This document shows positions 31,316 through 39,571 of a stretch of DNA of 64,000 nucleotides, piece after piece. This DNA comes from Streptomyces sp. RB17 (GTDB lineage Bacteria > Actinomycetota > Actinomycetes > Streptomycetales > Streptomycetaceae). The notes under the pieces are model-generated. The model saw only the letters and a list, made by a program, of their open reading frames with translations. It did not search any database and was not told the DNA's origin. The stretch is taken from assembly GCF_009604455.1 (NCBI RefSeq), contig NZ_WEGL01000003.1:496001-560000 (forward strand). The letters run 5' to 3'. The position numbers and the translations under genes are program-made. Within the stretch, counting starts at the first letter, position 1. Each line of letters starts with the position of its first letter.

Positions 31316-32159
31316 TGCGCTCCGCCGCCTCGACCACGTTGACCAGCAGCTGCGCCCGGGTCATCGGGCCCACGCCACCGGGGTTCGGGGAGATCCACGC
31401 GGCCACCTCGGCCACGTCCGGGTGCACATCGCCGACGATCTTGCCCTCGGCGGTGCGGGAGACACCGACGTCCAGGACGGCGGCGCCCGGCTTGACGTCC
31501 TCGGCACGGATCAGATGCGGGGAGCCGGCCGCGGCGATGACGATGTCGGCCCGCTTCAGGTGGGCGGAGAGATCGCGCGTGCCGGTGTGGCACTGGGTCA
31601 CGGTGGCGTTCTCGCTGCGCCGGGTGAGCAGCAGCGGCATCGGCCGCCCGATGGTCACGCCCCGTCCGACGACCACGACCTCGGCACCCTTGATCTCCAC
31701 GCCGTGGCGGCGCAGCAGGGTCAGGATGCCGTTCGGGGTGCATGGCAGCGGGGCCGGCTCGTTCAGCACCAGCCGGCCGAGGTTCATCGGGTGCAGTCCG
31801 TCGGCGTCCTTGGCCGGGTCCATCAGCTCCAGGACGCGGTTCTCGTCGATGCCCTTGGGCAGCGGCAGCTGGACGATGTAACCGGTGCAGGCCGGGTCCT
31901 CGTTCAGCTCCCGTACGACCGCCTCGATCTCCTCCTGGGTGGCCGTGGCGGGCAGCTCGCGCTGGATGGAGGCGATGCCGACCTGCGCGCAGTCGCGGTG
32001 CTTGCCGGCGACGTACTTCTGGCTGCCGGGGTCCTCCCCGACCAGGATCGTGCCGAGGCCGGGCGTGACGCCCTTCTCCTTCAGCGCCGCCACGCGGGCG
32101 GTCAGATCGGACTTGATCGCGGCTGCGGTGGCCTTGCCATCGAGAATCTGGGCGGTCAT
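31305..32159 (-). CDS. folD: Bifunctional methylene-tetrahydrofolate dehydrogenase/cyclohydrolase
   Basis: A 284-residue cytoplasmic enzyme that oxidises 5,10-methylene-THF and hydrolyses the methenyl product to 10-formyl-THF, supplying the formyl groups used by PurN and PurH encoded nearby. The catalytic Tyr-x3-Lys is in KYVAGKHRDCAQVGI, the PTPxGxMxLL equivalent is LPCTPNGILTLLRR, and the NADP loop is VVVGRGVTIGRPM. A PGGVGPMTRAQLLVNVV block closes the protein. I chose the ATG at 32159 (MTAQILDGKATAA); the longer open frame has no ribosome site. Confidence 0.95.
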   Translation of the reverse strand: MTAQILDGKATAAAIKSDLTARVAALKEKGVTPGLGTILVGEDPGSQKYVAGKHRDCAQVGIASIQRELPATATQEEIEAVVRELNEDPACTGYIVQLPLPKGIDENRVLELMDPAKDADGLHPMNLGRLVLNEPAPLPCTPNGILTLLRRHGVEIKGAEVVVVGRGVTIGRPMPLLLTRRSENATVTQCHTGTRDLSAHLKRADIVIAAAGSPHLIRAEDVKPGAAVLDVGVSRTAEGKIVGDVHPDVAEVAAWISPNPGGVGPMTRAQLLVNVVEAAERSAD

Positions 32160-32448
32160 GCCCCCATCCTCGCGGATGACCCGCCCCGGGTTCCAATCCG
32201 GGTGGCCGGACGCCGTATCCCGATGTCCGGCAGATGGCCGTACCGCAATGTCGGCAGATGATCGACGATGTTGCACTTGCACAACACCTGCGTCATCCGG
32301 CTGGACAAGTGAGTAACCGGTCAAGAACCATGAGCAGCACAGTGCAGCGGGCAGCTCGACGGGGGGACGGACCGCATCTGTAGAAACTCTCCTCCGTGCA
32401 GTGCCGCGCCTCGTCCCCAGCACTCGATCGACGGAGGAAAACACCGCC

Positions 32449-32997
32449 ATGAGCTTCGGTGACCCGAACAACCCCTACGGCCCGCCGCCCCAGCAGCAGG
32501 GCTACGGCCAACCGCAGGGCCAGCAGCCCGGTTACGGCTACCCGCAGGCCCCGCCCGTCCAGCAGCCGTACGGCGCCGTCGCCCCGATGACCGCCATGCC
32601 GGGCAATGTCAGCGCGGCCCGCGTGATGCTGTGGGTGATCGTCGGTCTGCAGGTGATCGGCGTGGTGATCTTCGCCATCGCCGGTGTGGCCATGAAGAAG
32701 GCCAGCGACAACAGCAACCTCCCGTCGACCCTCCGGGACTACCCGGCCGGCGTGATGTGGGCCTTCGCGGCGCTCGCGCTCGCCTGGCTGGTGTGGGCGG
32801 CCGTCCTGGCGTCGAAGTTCACCACCGGTGGCAACGGCCTGCGCGTCACGACGCTGGTCTTCGGCATCATCACCGCCGTGCTCGCGCTCTACCCGTTCAC
32901 GATCGCGGGCATCATCCACCTGGTGCTCGGCATTCTGATCGCCTGCTTCGTCGGCGGCTCCAACGGCAAGGCCTGGTTCAACCGCCCGCGCTACTGA
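32449..32997 (+). CDS. Pro/Gln/Gly/Tyr-tailed membrane protein
   Basis: A 182-residue protein. Residues about 1-60 are low-complexity, rich in Pro, Gln, Gly and Tyr (YGPPPQQQGYGQPQGQQPGY), and are likely cytoplasmic and disordered. The rest has four hydrophobic segments, including VMLWVIVGLQVIGVVIFAIA and VMWAFAALALAWLVWAAVLA, and a last pair around ITAVLALYPFTIAGIIHLVL. This is a common actinomycete architecture without assigned function. ACGGAGGAAAAC stands upstream of the ATG at 32449, which is why I reject the longer frame from 32401. Confidence 0.78.
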   Translation: MSFGDPNNPYGPPPQQQGYGQPQGQQPGYGYPQAPPVQQPYGAVAPMTAMPGNVSAARVMLWVIVGLQVIGVVIFAIAGVAMKKASDNSNLPSTLRDYPAGVMWAFAALALAWLVWAAVLASKFTTGGNGLRVTTLVFGIITAVLALYPFTIAGIIHLVLGILIACFVGGSNGKAWFNRPRY

Positions 32998-33040
32998 ACC
33001 CGCCCGCGCGACGGAACAGTTCGCGCCATTTCCGCACCAC

Positions 33041-33077
33041 GGGCCGTGTCTCACCCGTCCAGGGGGAGGCACGGCCC
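33041..33077 (+). terminator. Weak hairpin after the membrane protein gene
   Basis: An 8-bp stem (33041-33048 with 33070-33077) with a 21-base loop lies between the membrane protein gene and the FHA gene. The long loop makes terminator function uncertain. Confidence 0.35.
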
Positions 33078-33140
33078 TGGTGTGTCCCCCTAGTCTGACG
33101 GGGTCGGCCGTTGCGGCCGTCGGGCACGGGGAGACGTACC

Positions 33141-33890
33141 TTGTACAGCATCATCGTCGTACCTCCGCCGACCTCGGAGGACCGACAGCACGGCACCGCC
33201 CGGATCCGGCTCGCCCCCGGTGAGCGGCTCAGCTTCGGGCGGGCGCCGGACAACGACCTGACGATCCCGCACGACGGGGTCTCCCGCCGGGCCGGCGAGC
33301 TCAGCGCCCAGGGCGCGTTCTGGATACTGAGCAACCTGTCCGCGCGGCAGACCTACGTCGTGGAGAACCCGGAGGGCGCGGGTGAGCACATCAAGGTCGG
33401 CCCGGGCCGGCTCGACGCGCCCGTCCCGTTCGAGTTCTCGCGGATCGTGCTGCCCGCCGCCGGGGACCTGCTGACGATCGAGGTGTGGGCGCCGCGCCAC
33501 GACTATCTGCCGGAGGGGGCCGGGCCGGACGGTGACACCACCGCGCCCGCCTTCTCCGTCGACCGCACCAAGCGCTACTTCGCGGTCCTGGCCGCCCTGT
33601 GCGAACCGCGGCTGCGCGGCGACCCGCACGCCGCGCTGCCCACGGTCGACCAGGTGGTGGACCGGCTGCGCCCCGCCTGGCCGGCCGCCTCGCGCACCTC
33701 GGTGCAGTGGAACATCGACTACCTCGCGGTGAAGCTGCGGCTCAAGCCCGGCCCGGAGACCGCCGACACCGGTCCGCGCCTCAACGGCAAGAAGGAGTCC
33801 CTGGTGTCCCTGGCACTCCGCTTCGACCTGGTACGGGAGGACGACCTGGTCGTCCTGTCCGCCGCCGACGCGAGCCGTACGACGCGGTGA
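33141..33890 (+). CDS. FHA-domain protein (partner of the adjacent Ser/Thr kinase)
   Basis: A 249-residue cytoplasmic protein. The forkhead-associated domain occupies about residues 20-100, with RLSFGRAPDNDLTIPHDGVS, SRRAGEL and LSNLSARQTYV, including the GR and SR phosphothreonine-contact positions. The second half (RYFAVLAALCEPRLRGD to LALRFDLVREDDLV) looks like a winged-helix bundle seen in other FHA proteins of streptomycetes. The TTG at 33141 is chosen because GGGGAG stands upstream and the product starts LYSIIVVPPP. Its stop overlaps the kinase start (GTGA), so FHA protein and kinase are made together and probably form a phospho-signalling pair. A TAGTCT -10 box lies at about 33091. Confidence 0.85.
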   Translation: MYSIIVVPPPTSEDRQHGTARIRLAPGERLSFGRAPDNDLTIPHDGVSRRAGELSAQGAFWILSNLSARQTYVVENPEGAGEHIKVGPGRLDAPVPFEFSRIVLPAAGDLLTIEVWAPRHDYLPEGAGPDGDTTAPAFSVDRTKRYFAVLAALCEPRLRGDPHAALPTVDQVVDRLRPAWPAASRTSVQWNIDYLAVKLRLKPGPETADTGPRLNGKKESLVSLALRFDLVREDDLVVLSAADASRTTR

Positions 33891-35452
33891 CCGAGCCGTA
33901 CGCCGTGCCGGTGCCGCGGGGTTACCGGGTCGGCGCCTGGGAGGTGCGCGAGCCGATCGCGACGGGCGCCTTCGGCAGCGTGTACACGGGCCGGCGCGCG
34001 GGCGGGAAAGACGCCGGCCTGCCGCGCACCGCCGCGCTGAAGTTCCTGCCGACCGGCACCGGCACCCCGCGTCAACTGGCCCACCTGCGCGACCTCATCC
34101 AGCGCGAGATCGACCTGCACCGGCGGCTCAGACGGCCGCGGCTGATCCGGATGTACGAGTCGCTCGTCGTCGACGATCCGGACCGCCCCGAGCTCGACGG
34201 CGCCACCGTGCTCGTCCTGGAGCGGGCCGAGGGCTCCCTGTCCGCCCTGCTCACCGCCTCGCCCCGCCCGGCCGCGGGGCCCACGCTGCTCGCCCAGATC
34301 TGCGAGGGGCTGGCCCAGCTGCACCGGGCGGGCTGGGTGCACGGGGATCTGAAACCGGCCAATGTGCTGCTGATGCCGGACGGTTCGGCACGGCTCGCCG
34401 ACTTCAACATGGCCGCCGAACTGGAGGGCACCCACGCCTACACCCCGGCCTTCTCCACCCCCGACTACACCCCGCCCGAGCTGCTGTGGGCGGAGATCGG
34501 CGAACGCGGCCGGCGGATCCGGCCGTCCGCCGACGTCTGGGCCTTCGGTGTGCTCGCCCATCTCGTCCTCACCGACTCCTTCCCGCTGTCCGGCGCCACC
34601 CCGACGGCCCGCCGCGACGCGGCCGCCGCCTATGCGCGCGGCACCGACGAGCTGCGCCTGTCGCCCGAACTCCCGGACGCCTGGCGCGAGATCGTGCGGG
34701 ACTGTCTGGCCCGGACGCACGAGGCACGCATCGGCACCGAGGCGCTGCTGCGCCACGTCGAGGCGGCCGCCGGCACGGGCCGCTCGCCGCGCCTGCCCCG
34801 GCTGTTCCCGCGCCGCGCACGCCGGCGGACGCTGATCGCCGGCGCCGCTGCCGCCACCGCCGCCGTCGCGGCCCTCGGCTACGGCATCACCACCTGGGCG
34901 GGCACCCCGGGCGGCGGGCACGGACACGGGCCCGGCGACGACATCGACCGGGCGGCCCTCGCCTCCTACGGTGCCGGGGAACTCCGTACCGACCGGGGCG
35001 TACCGGCCGGCTACCGCAAGCTCATCGTGGACTCCGCTCACGCCTGCTCCCAGCCGGACGTCACGCCCGCGCTCATCGCCGCGATGCTGAAGGCGGAGAG
35101 CAACTTCGACCCCGACCTCTCCGACCCCGGGAACCAGGAGTTCGGCATCGCCCGCTGGACCCCCGCCGTGCTGCGCTGGTGGATGCGCGACGACGGCGTC
35201 CCCGCGTCGGCCACGCCCACCCCACCGTTGACGCCCTCCGTCTCCATCCCCGCCATGGGCCGCTACCTCTGTTACATCGATCCGCGTCTGAAGGCCGGCC
35301 TGCCCGGCGACAAGCGGGTGCTGATCGCCGCGTCCTACCGGACCTCGTACGGGAAGGTGAACGACACGGGCGGAGTTCCCCCGAAGTGGCGCGACTACTG
35401 CGCCCGTGTCGCCCACTACCTCAAGGAGTACACGCCCCAGGGCAGTTGGTGA
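33887..35452 (+). CDS. Transmembrane Ser/Thr protein kinase with extracellular lysozyme-like (SLT) domain
   Basis: A 521-residue membrane kinase. The kinase domain (about 15-295) has the Gly-rich loop IATGAFGSVYTG, ATP-site Lys52 in AALKFL, catalytic HGDLKPAN (Asp154, with Gly in place of the usual Arg) and DFN (172-174) in place of DFG; both aspartates are kept. After an Arg-rich stretch a helix at about 316-335 crosses the membrane. The outside part (about 380-521) contains LIAAMLKAESNFDPDLSDPG with Glu404 in the position of the catalytic glutamate of SLT/lysozyme-like transglycosylases, then EFGIARWTPAVLRWWM and SYGKVND. The GTG start overlaps the FHA gene stop. It could sense or cut peptidoglycan outside and signal inside. 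Whether the outer domain is active or a binding module is open. Confidence 0.85.
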   Translation: MTEPYAVPVPRGYRVGAWEVREPIATGAFGSVYTGRRAGGKDAGLPRTAALKFLPTGTGTPRQLAHLRDLIQREIDLHRRLRRPRLIRMYESLVVDDPDRPELDGATVLVLERAEGSLSALLTASPRPAAGPTLLAQICEGLAQLHRAGWVHGDLKPANVLLMPDGSARLADFNMAAELEGTHAYTPAFSTPDYTPPELLWAEIGERGRRIRPSADVWAFGVLAHLVLTDSFPLSGATPTARRDAAAAYARGTDELRLSPELPDAWREIVRDCLARTHEARIGTEALLRHVEAAAGTGRSPRLPRLFPRRARRRTLIAGAAAATAAVAALGYGITTWAGTPGGGHGHGPGDDIDRAALASYGAGELRTDRGVPAGYRKLIVDSAHACSQPDVTPALIAAMLKAESNFDPDLSDPGNQEFGIARWTPAVLRWWMRDDGVPASATPTPPLTPSVSIPAMGRYLCYIDPRLKAGLPGDKRVLIAASYRTSYGKVNDTGGVPPKWRDYCARVAHYLKEYTPQGSW

Positions 35453-35568
35453 CCCTCAGACGTCCGAGGTACCGGCGCAGGGACACGGCTGCGACGGTGG
35501 AACCACTCCGCCACGGACCGTTCCGGCCCGGCGGAGCGACCACACCGCTCGTTCACATGGGGGAACAC

Positions 35569-36039
35569 GTGAACATCGCCAAGCCCGCCGCACTGCTCGT
35601 CGCGGCCACCGCCCTGCTCGCCGGCTCCACGGCCGCGGCCACCGCCGCCGCCCCGGACGGCACCCGGGTCACCGGCGTCCAGCAGGTCGCCGACCAGGTC
35701 CTCGCGGGCCACCCGAAGCCGCTCTCGGCCTCCGCCGACGAGGTCCGGTACGACGGCCTGACCCTCACCAAGGCCCGGCAGGGCAAGATCGCCGCCAAGG
35801 ACCTGGACTGTGCCTACGGTCACCTCTGCATGATCGTCAGGGGCACCAAGTTCGACTTCTACAAGTGCCAGACCTGGGCGGTCCACAACTGGACCGGGAA
35901 CGGCCCGTTCACCAACAACCAGACGCCGGGCACGATCGCCCGGTTCTACAACCAGGACGGCAGCGTCCGCTGGACCTCGACGGCGTACCAGGCCGGCACG
36001 GCCACGTGGGACCCGATCTGGTCCCTGCGCCCCTGCTGA
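35569..36039 (+). CDS. Small secreted protein, peptidase-inhibitor I36-like
   Basis: A 156-residue exported protein with a signal peptide of about 28 residues (MNIAKPAALLVAATALLAGS) and a mature part with four cysteines (DCAYGHLCM, FYKCQTW and the C-terminal RPC). The mature domain, Asn/Trp/Tyr-rich with WTGNGPFTNNQTPGTIARFY, resembles the I36/streptin-type protease inhibitor or related small secreted beta domains of streptomycetes. I chose the GTG at 35569 with GGGGGA upstream; an in-frame ATG at 35557 would add four residues. Assignment to I36 is tentative. Confidence 0.65.
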   Translation: MNIAKPAALLVAATALLAGSTAAATAAAPDGTRVTGVQQVADQVLAGHPKPLSASADEVRYDGLTLTKARQGKIAAKDLDCAYGHLCMIVRGTKFDFYKCQTWAVHNWTGNGPFTNNQTPGTIARFYNQDGSVRWTSTAYQAGTATWDPIWSLRPC

Positions 36040-36050
36040 CCCGGTCAGGC

Positions 36051-36092
36051 CGACGGCCTCCGGCTCCCTCGGGGGAGGGCCGGAGGCCGTCG
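36051..36092. terminator. Bidirectional terminator between the I36-like gene and purH
   Basis: A perfect 14-bp stem (36051-36064 with 36079-36092) with a 14-base loop lies between the two convergent genes. Confidence 0.8.
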
Positions 36093-36123
36093 CTCGCATG
36101 GGGCGTATCAGATGCCCAGATGC

Positions 36124-37692
36124 TCAGTGGAAGAAGTGGCGCGTACCCGTGAAGTACATCGTCACGCCCGCCTTCGTCGCGGCCTCGACGACCTGCTCGT
36201 CACGGATCGAGCCGCCCGGCTGGACGATCGCCCGGACGCCGGCGGCGATGAGGATCTCCGGGCCGTCGGGGAAGGGGAAGAACGCGTCGGAGGCGGCGTA
36301 GGAGCCGCGCGCCCGCTCGTCGCCGGCCCGCTCGACGGCCAGCTTGCAGGAGTCGACACGGTTGACCTGGCCCATGCCGACGCCGACCGAGGCGCCTTCC
36401 TTGGCGAGCAGGATCGCGTTGGACTTCACCGCGCGGCACGCCTTCCAGGCGAAGGCGAGCTCCTTCAGCTCCTCGGCGGACAGCGCCTCACCGCTGGCCA
36501 GCGTCCAGTTCGCGGGGTCGTCGCCGTCGGCCTGGAGCCGGTCGGTGACCTGGAGCAGGAGACCGCCGTCGACCTGCTTGGCCTCGACCCGGTTGCAGGG
36601 CTCGCCCGGAGCCTTCAGCACCCGGATGTTCTTCTTCCTGCTGAGGGCCTCCAGGGCCCCCTCCTCGTAGTCCGGGGCGACGATGACCTCGGTGAAGATC
36701 TCCGCGACCTGCTCGGCCATCTCCCGGCTCACCGGCCGGTTGACGGCGATGACACCGCCGTACGCGGAGACCGGGTCGCAGGCGTGCGCCTTGCGGTGCG
36801 CCTCGGCCACGTCCGAACCCACCGCGATACCGCAGGGGTTGGCGTGCTTGATGATCGCGACGCACGGCTCGTCGTGGTCGTACGCGGCACGGCGGGCGGC
36901 GTCCGTGTCCGTGTAGTTGTTGTACGACATCTCCTTGCCGTGCAGCTGCTCGGCGTCCGCGAGCCCGCCGCTGCCGTCGACGTACAGGGCGGCCGGCTGG
37001 TGCGGGTTCTCGCCGTAGCGCAGGGTGTTCTTGCGCTCGAAGGTGGCGCCGAGGAAGTCGGGGAACCGCGACTCGTCCACCGGCGCGTACGAGGAGGCGA
37101 ACCAGGAGGCGACGGCCACGTCGTAGGCGGCGGTGTGCTGGAACGCCTCGGCGGCCAGACGCTTACGGGCGGCGAGGTCGAAGCCGCCGTCCTTGACGGC
37201 TCCGAGCACGTCGGCGTACCGGTCGGGGCTGGTGACCACGGCGACCGACGGGTGGTTCTTGGCGGCGGCACGCACCATGGACGGGCCGCCGATGTCGATC
37301 TGCTCCACGCACTCGTCGTCCGAGGCGCCGGAGGCGACCGTCTCGCGGAAGGGGTAGAGGTTGACCACGACGAGGTCGAACGGCTCCACACCGAGCTCGG
37401 CGAGCTGCTGCCGGTGGCTCTCCAGCCGCAGGTCGGCGAGGATGCCCGCGTGCACCCTCGGGTGCAGGGTCTTGACCCGGCCGTCCAGGCACTCGGGGAA
37501 GCCGGTCAGCTCCTCGACCTTCGTGACGGGGACGCCGGCGGCGGCGATCCGGCCGGCCGTGGAACCGGTGGAGACGAGCTCGACACCGGCCTCGTGCAGC
37601 CCGCGCGCGAGGTCTTCCAGCCCGGTCTTGTCGTAGACGCTGACGAGCGCCCGGCGAATGGGCCGCTTGGTGCTCTCGGCGGTGGCGGTCAC
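36124..37692 (-). CDS. purH: Bifunctional AICAR formyltransferase/IMP cyclohydrolase
   Basis: A 522-residue enzyme for the last two steps of IMP synthesis. The N-terminal IMP cyclohydrolase part (about 1-200) starts RRALVSVYDKTGLEDLARGL and contains DGRVKTLHPRVHAGIL; the C-terminal transformylase part has LRYGENPHQPAALY and the catalytic KHANPCG block, and ends with the formyl-folate site around SDAFFPFPDG. The GTG start at 37692 overlaps the purN stop (GTGA), so purN and purH are co-translated. It uses 10-formyl-THF, whose synthesis by FolD is encoded about 4 kb away. Confidence 0.96.
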   Translation of the reverse strand: MTATAESTKRPIRRALVSVYDKTGLEDLARGLHEAGVELVSTGSTAGRIAAAGVPVTKVEELTGFPECLDGRVKTLHPRVHAGILADLRLESHRQQLAELGVEPFDLVVVNLYPFRETVASGASDDECVEQIDIGGPSMVRAAAKNHPSVAVVTSPDRYADVLGAVKDGGFDLAARKRLAAEAFQHTAAYDVAVASWFASSYAPVDESRFPDFLGATFERKNTLRYGENPHQPAALYVDGSGGLADAEQLHGKEMSYNNYTDTDAARRAAYDHDEPCVAIIKHANPCGIAVGSDVAEAHRKAHACDPVSAYGGVIAVNRPVSREMAEQVAEIFTEVIVAPDYEEGALEALSRKKNIRVLKAPGEPCNRVEAKQVDGGLLLQVTDRLQADGDDPANWTLASGEALSAEELKELAFAWKACRAVKSNAILLAKEGASVGVGMGQVNRVDSCKLAVERAGDERARGSYAASDAFFPFPDGPEILIAAGVRAIVQPGGSIRDEQVVEAATKAGVTMYFTGTRHFFH

Positions 37693-38327
37693 TGGATAAC
37701 TACCTTTCGTCCCTCAATGCGATGGCCGTTGCGGGCGAGCCGCCCCACGACCTCGACGAGCAGCCTTCGCTCGACTTCCTTGATGCGCTCGTGCAGCGCG
37801 CTCTCGTCGTCCTCGTCCCGGACCTCCACCACGCCCTGGGCGATGATCGGGCCGGTGTCGACGCCGTCGTCGACGAAGTGGACGGTGCAGCCGGTGACCT
37901 TGGCGCCGTACGCGAGCGCGTCACGGACTCCGTGGGCCCCGGGAAAACTGGGCAGCAGGGCGGGGTGCGTGTTCACGAACCGCCCGCCGAACCGCGCGAG
38001 GAACTCCTTCCCCACGATCTTCATGAACCCGGCGGAGACCACGAGGTCCGGCTCGTACGCGGCGACGGCCGCGGCGAGGGCGGCGTCCCACTCCTCGCGG
38101 CTCGCGTGGTCCTTGACCCTGCACACGAAGGTCGGCAGCCCGGCCCGTTCGGCACGGGCGAGCCCCTCGACGCCGGCGCGGTCGGCCCCTACGGCGACGA
38201 TCCGGGCGCCGTACCGCTCGGCTCCGGTGCGCTCGATCTCGTCCAGGAGCGCCTGCAGATTGGTGCCGGATCCGGAGACCAGCACGACGAGGCGCTTGAC
38301 CGCTGGGCCGGCGGGGGTGGCGGCCAC
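37689..38327 (-). CDS. purN: Phosphoribosylglycinamide formyltransferase
   Basis: A 212-residue folate-dependent GAR transformylase. LVVLVSGSGTNLQALLDEI is the phosphate loop, NTHPALLPSFPGAHGVRDAL contains the catalytic Asn/His, and TGCTVHFVDDGVDTGPIIAQ carries the catalytic Asp. It is the first gene of purN-purH. The start at 38327 gives MAATPAGPAVKRLVVLVSG. A perfect 14-bp palindrome is found 48 bp upstream. Confidence 0.95.
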   Translation of the reverse strand: MAATPAGPAVKRLVVLVSGSGTNLQALLDEIERTGAERYGARIVAVGADRAGVEGLARAERAGLPTFVCRVKDHASREEWDAALAAAVAAYEPDLVVSAGFMKIVGKEFLARFGGRFVNTHPALLPSFPGAHGVRDALAYGAKVTGCTVHFVDDGVDTGPIIAQGVVEVRDEDDESALHERIKEVERRLLVEVVGRLARNGHRIEGRKVVIQ

Positions 38328-38713
38328 GATGGGGCCCTTTCTGGGGTGGCGACGGTTCCGGCCGGCGCTTTGTACATTCGTACGAATGCGTTACGCCCCT
38401 CGATACAGGGAAGTCTACGAAGCGGTCGACCGTCAGCAACGATACCGGCACATGGGAAGGCCCCCACGGGACGGGTGCGGGGCCGGAAGGTAGCGTTCGC
38501 AAGGAATCACGGAGGGCAGCCTCGGGAACGCGGTCGTCGTGCGGTGCGTTGTCGGGGAGGAAGCTCATATCGGACAGTCGTTTTCGCAGCCGTGTTCACA
38601 GCCGTAAGCACAGCCGTATTCGCCTAGGGGAAGACGCTCTTTTGATGCCCGTTCGCAGCCTGCGACTCCTCACGTTCCCTCCGAGCCCGGCCCAGGGAGG
38701 CGAGCGTGGCACC
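38328..38713. other. purN / 38714 intergenic region
   Basis: A divergent region of almost 400 bp. It holds the palindrome CATTCGTACGAATG at 38375-38388 near purN. Towards the rightward gene, ACAGCCGTA-like words recur at about 38585-38625 (GCAGCCGTGTTCACAGCCGT and AGCACAGCCGTA). I see no further gene. Confidence 0.5.
38375..38388. promoter_or_regulatory. 14-bp perfect palindrome upstream of purN
   Basis: CATTCGTACGAATG lies 48-61 bp before the purN start. It is not the Bacillus PurR box. It could be the operator of a TetR- or LacI-type purine regulator; no such gene is adjacent. Confidence 0.4.
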
Positions 38714-39550
38714 GTGCTGCGAGAGCGGCCGACCTCGCCGCCAGAGGCTCCTCGGGGTGGACACGGTGGTCAGGGTGGACAGGCCGGGCATGGCGGGCCT
38801 GCCGGTTCTGGAGGATCTGCCGGTTCTGGAGGGCCCGCGGGGCACGGCGGCCGCGGGGGTGACGGACACGGCGTAGACGGACACGGCGTAGACGGACACG
38901 GCGGTGGGCGGCAGGACGACAACCCCTTCGCGCCGCCGCCCGAGGGCACCCCGGACCGGCCCTGGCAGCCGCGTCATCCCGAGGGTTCCCAGGGCTCCGG
39001 TCACGGGACCGGCTCCGGGGGCGGCTCTCCGTGGGGCGACCAGTGGAGCGACCGCCAGCCCGGGCGCTCCCCCGACGGCTTCGGCGAGCGGCCCGGCGGC
39101 GGTCCCCAGGGCCCCGGCGGACCGGCCGGTCCCGGCGGCATGCGCTGGGACCCGACCGACCCCGCCCAGCGCCGCGCGCGCTACGCCCTGCTGTCCGGCA
39201 TGTGGGCCGTCTTCTTCGCCCTGTTCAGCTGGCCGTACGTGGCCCTGCTGCTGGGCGCGCTGGCTCTTTACTGGGGCGTCAGCGCGCTGCGCGCCAAGCC
39301 GGGCAGGCCGAACCCGGACACCCCGGCGCCTCCGCCGGGGACGGGCCGGCCCCAGGCGACGGCGGCCATCGGCGGCCTGGTCACGGCATCCCTGGCCCTG
39401 GTCCTGGTGGCCTCGACCTTCACGGTCCAGTTCGTCTACCGCGACTACTACACCTGTGTGAACGACGCCCTCACCCACGAGGCCAAACAATCCTGCGACC
39501 AACTGCTGCCGAAGGAGCTGCGGGGGGTTCTGGGGGTCGGGAACAGCTGA
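38714..39550 (+). CDS. Gly-rich-tailed DUF4190-like membrane protein
   Basis: About 278 residues. The N-terminal half is Gly/His/Pro-rich low complexity (GGHGGQGGQAGHGGPAGSGG), partly from three 15-bp DNA repeats. A compact part of about 120 residues follows with two or three hydrophobic segments (YALLSGMWAVFFALFSWPYV, ALLLGALALYWGVSALRAK, and TASLALVLVASTFTVQFVY) and an outside end with two cysteines (YYTCVNDAL and KQSCDQLLP). The pattern resembles DUF4190 proteins. The start is uncertain: GTG 38714 (MLRERPTSPPEAPRGG) has GGGAGG 13 bases upstream; an ATG at 38645 is the main alternative. Confidence 0.65.
   Translation: MLRERPTSPPEAPRGGHGGQGGQAGHGGPAGSGGSAGSGGPAGHGGRGGDGHGVDGHGVDGHGGGRQDDNPFAPPPEGTPDRPWQPRHPEGSQGSGHGTGSGGGSPWGDQWSDRQPGRSPDGFGERPGGGPQGPGGPAGPGGMRWDPTDPAQRRARYALLSGMWAVFFALFSWPYVALLLGALALYWGVSALRAKPGRPNPDTPAPPPGTGRPQATAAIGGLVTASLALVLVASTFTVQFVYRDYYTCVNDALTHEAKQSCDQLLPKELRGVLGVGNS
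38861..38905 (+). repeat. Three 15-bp tandem repeats (GACGGACACGGCGTA)
   Basis: Two exact copies and a third diverged in its last bases code for GVDGH-type units within the Gly-rich tail of the membrane protein. Confidence 0.75.
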
Positions 39551-39571
39551 GCCGGCGGGTCCTCAGCGCGG

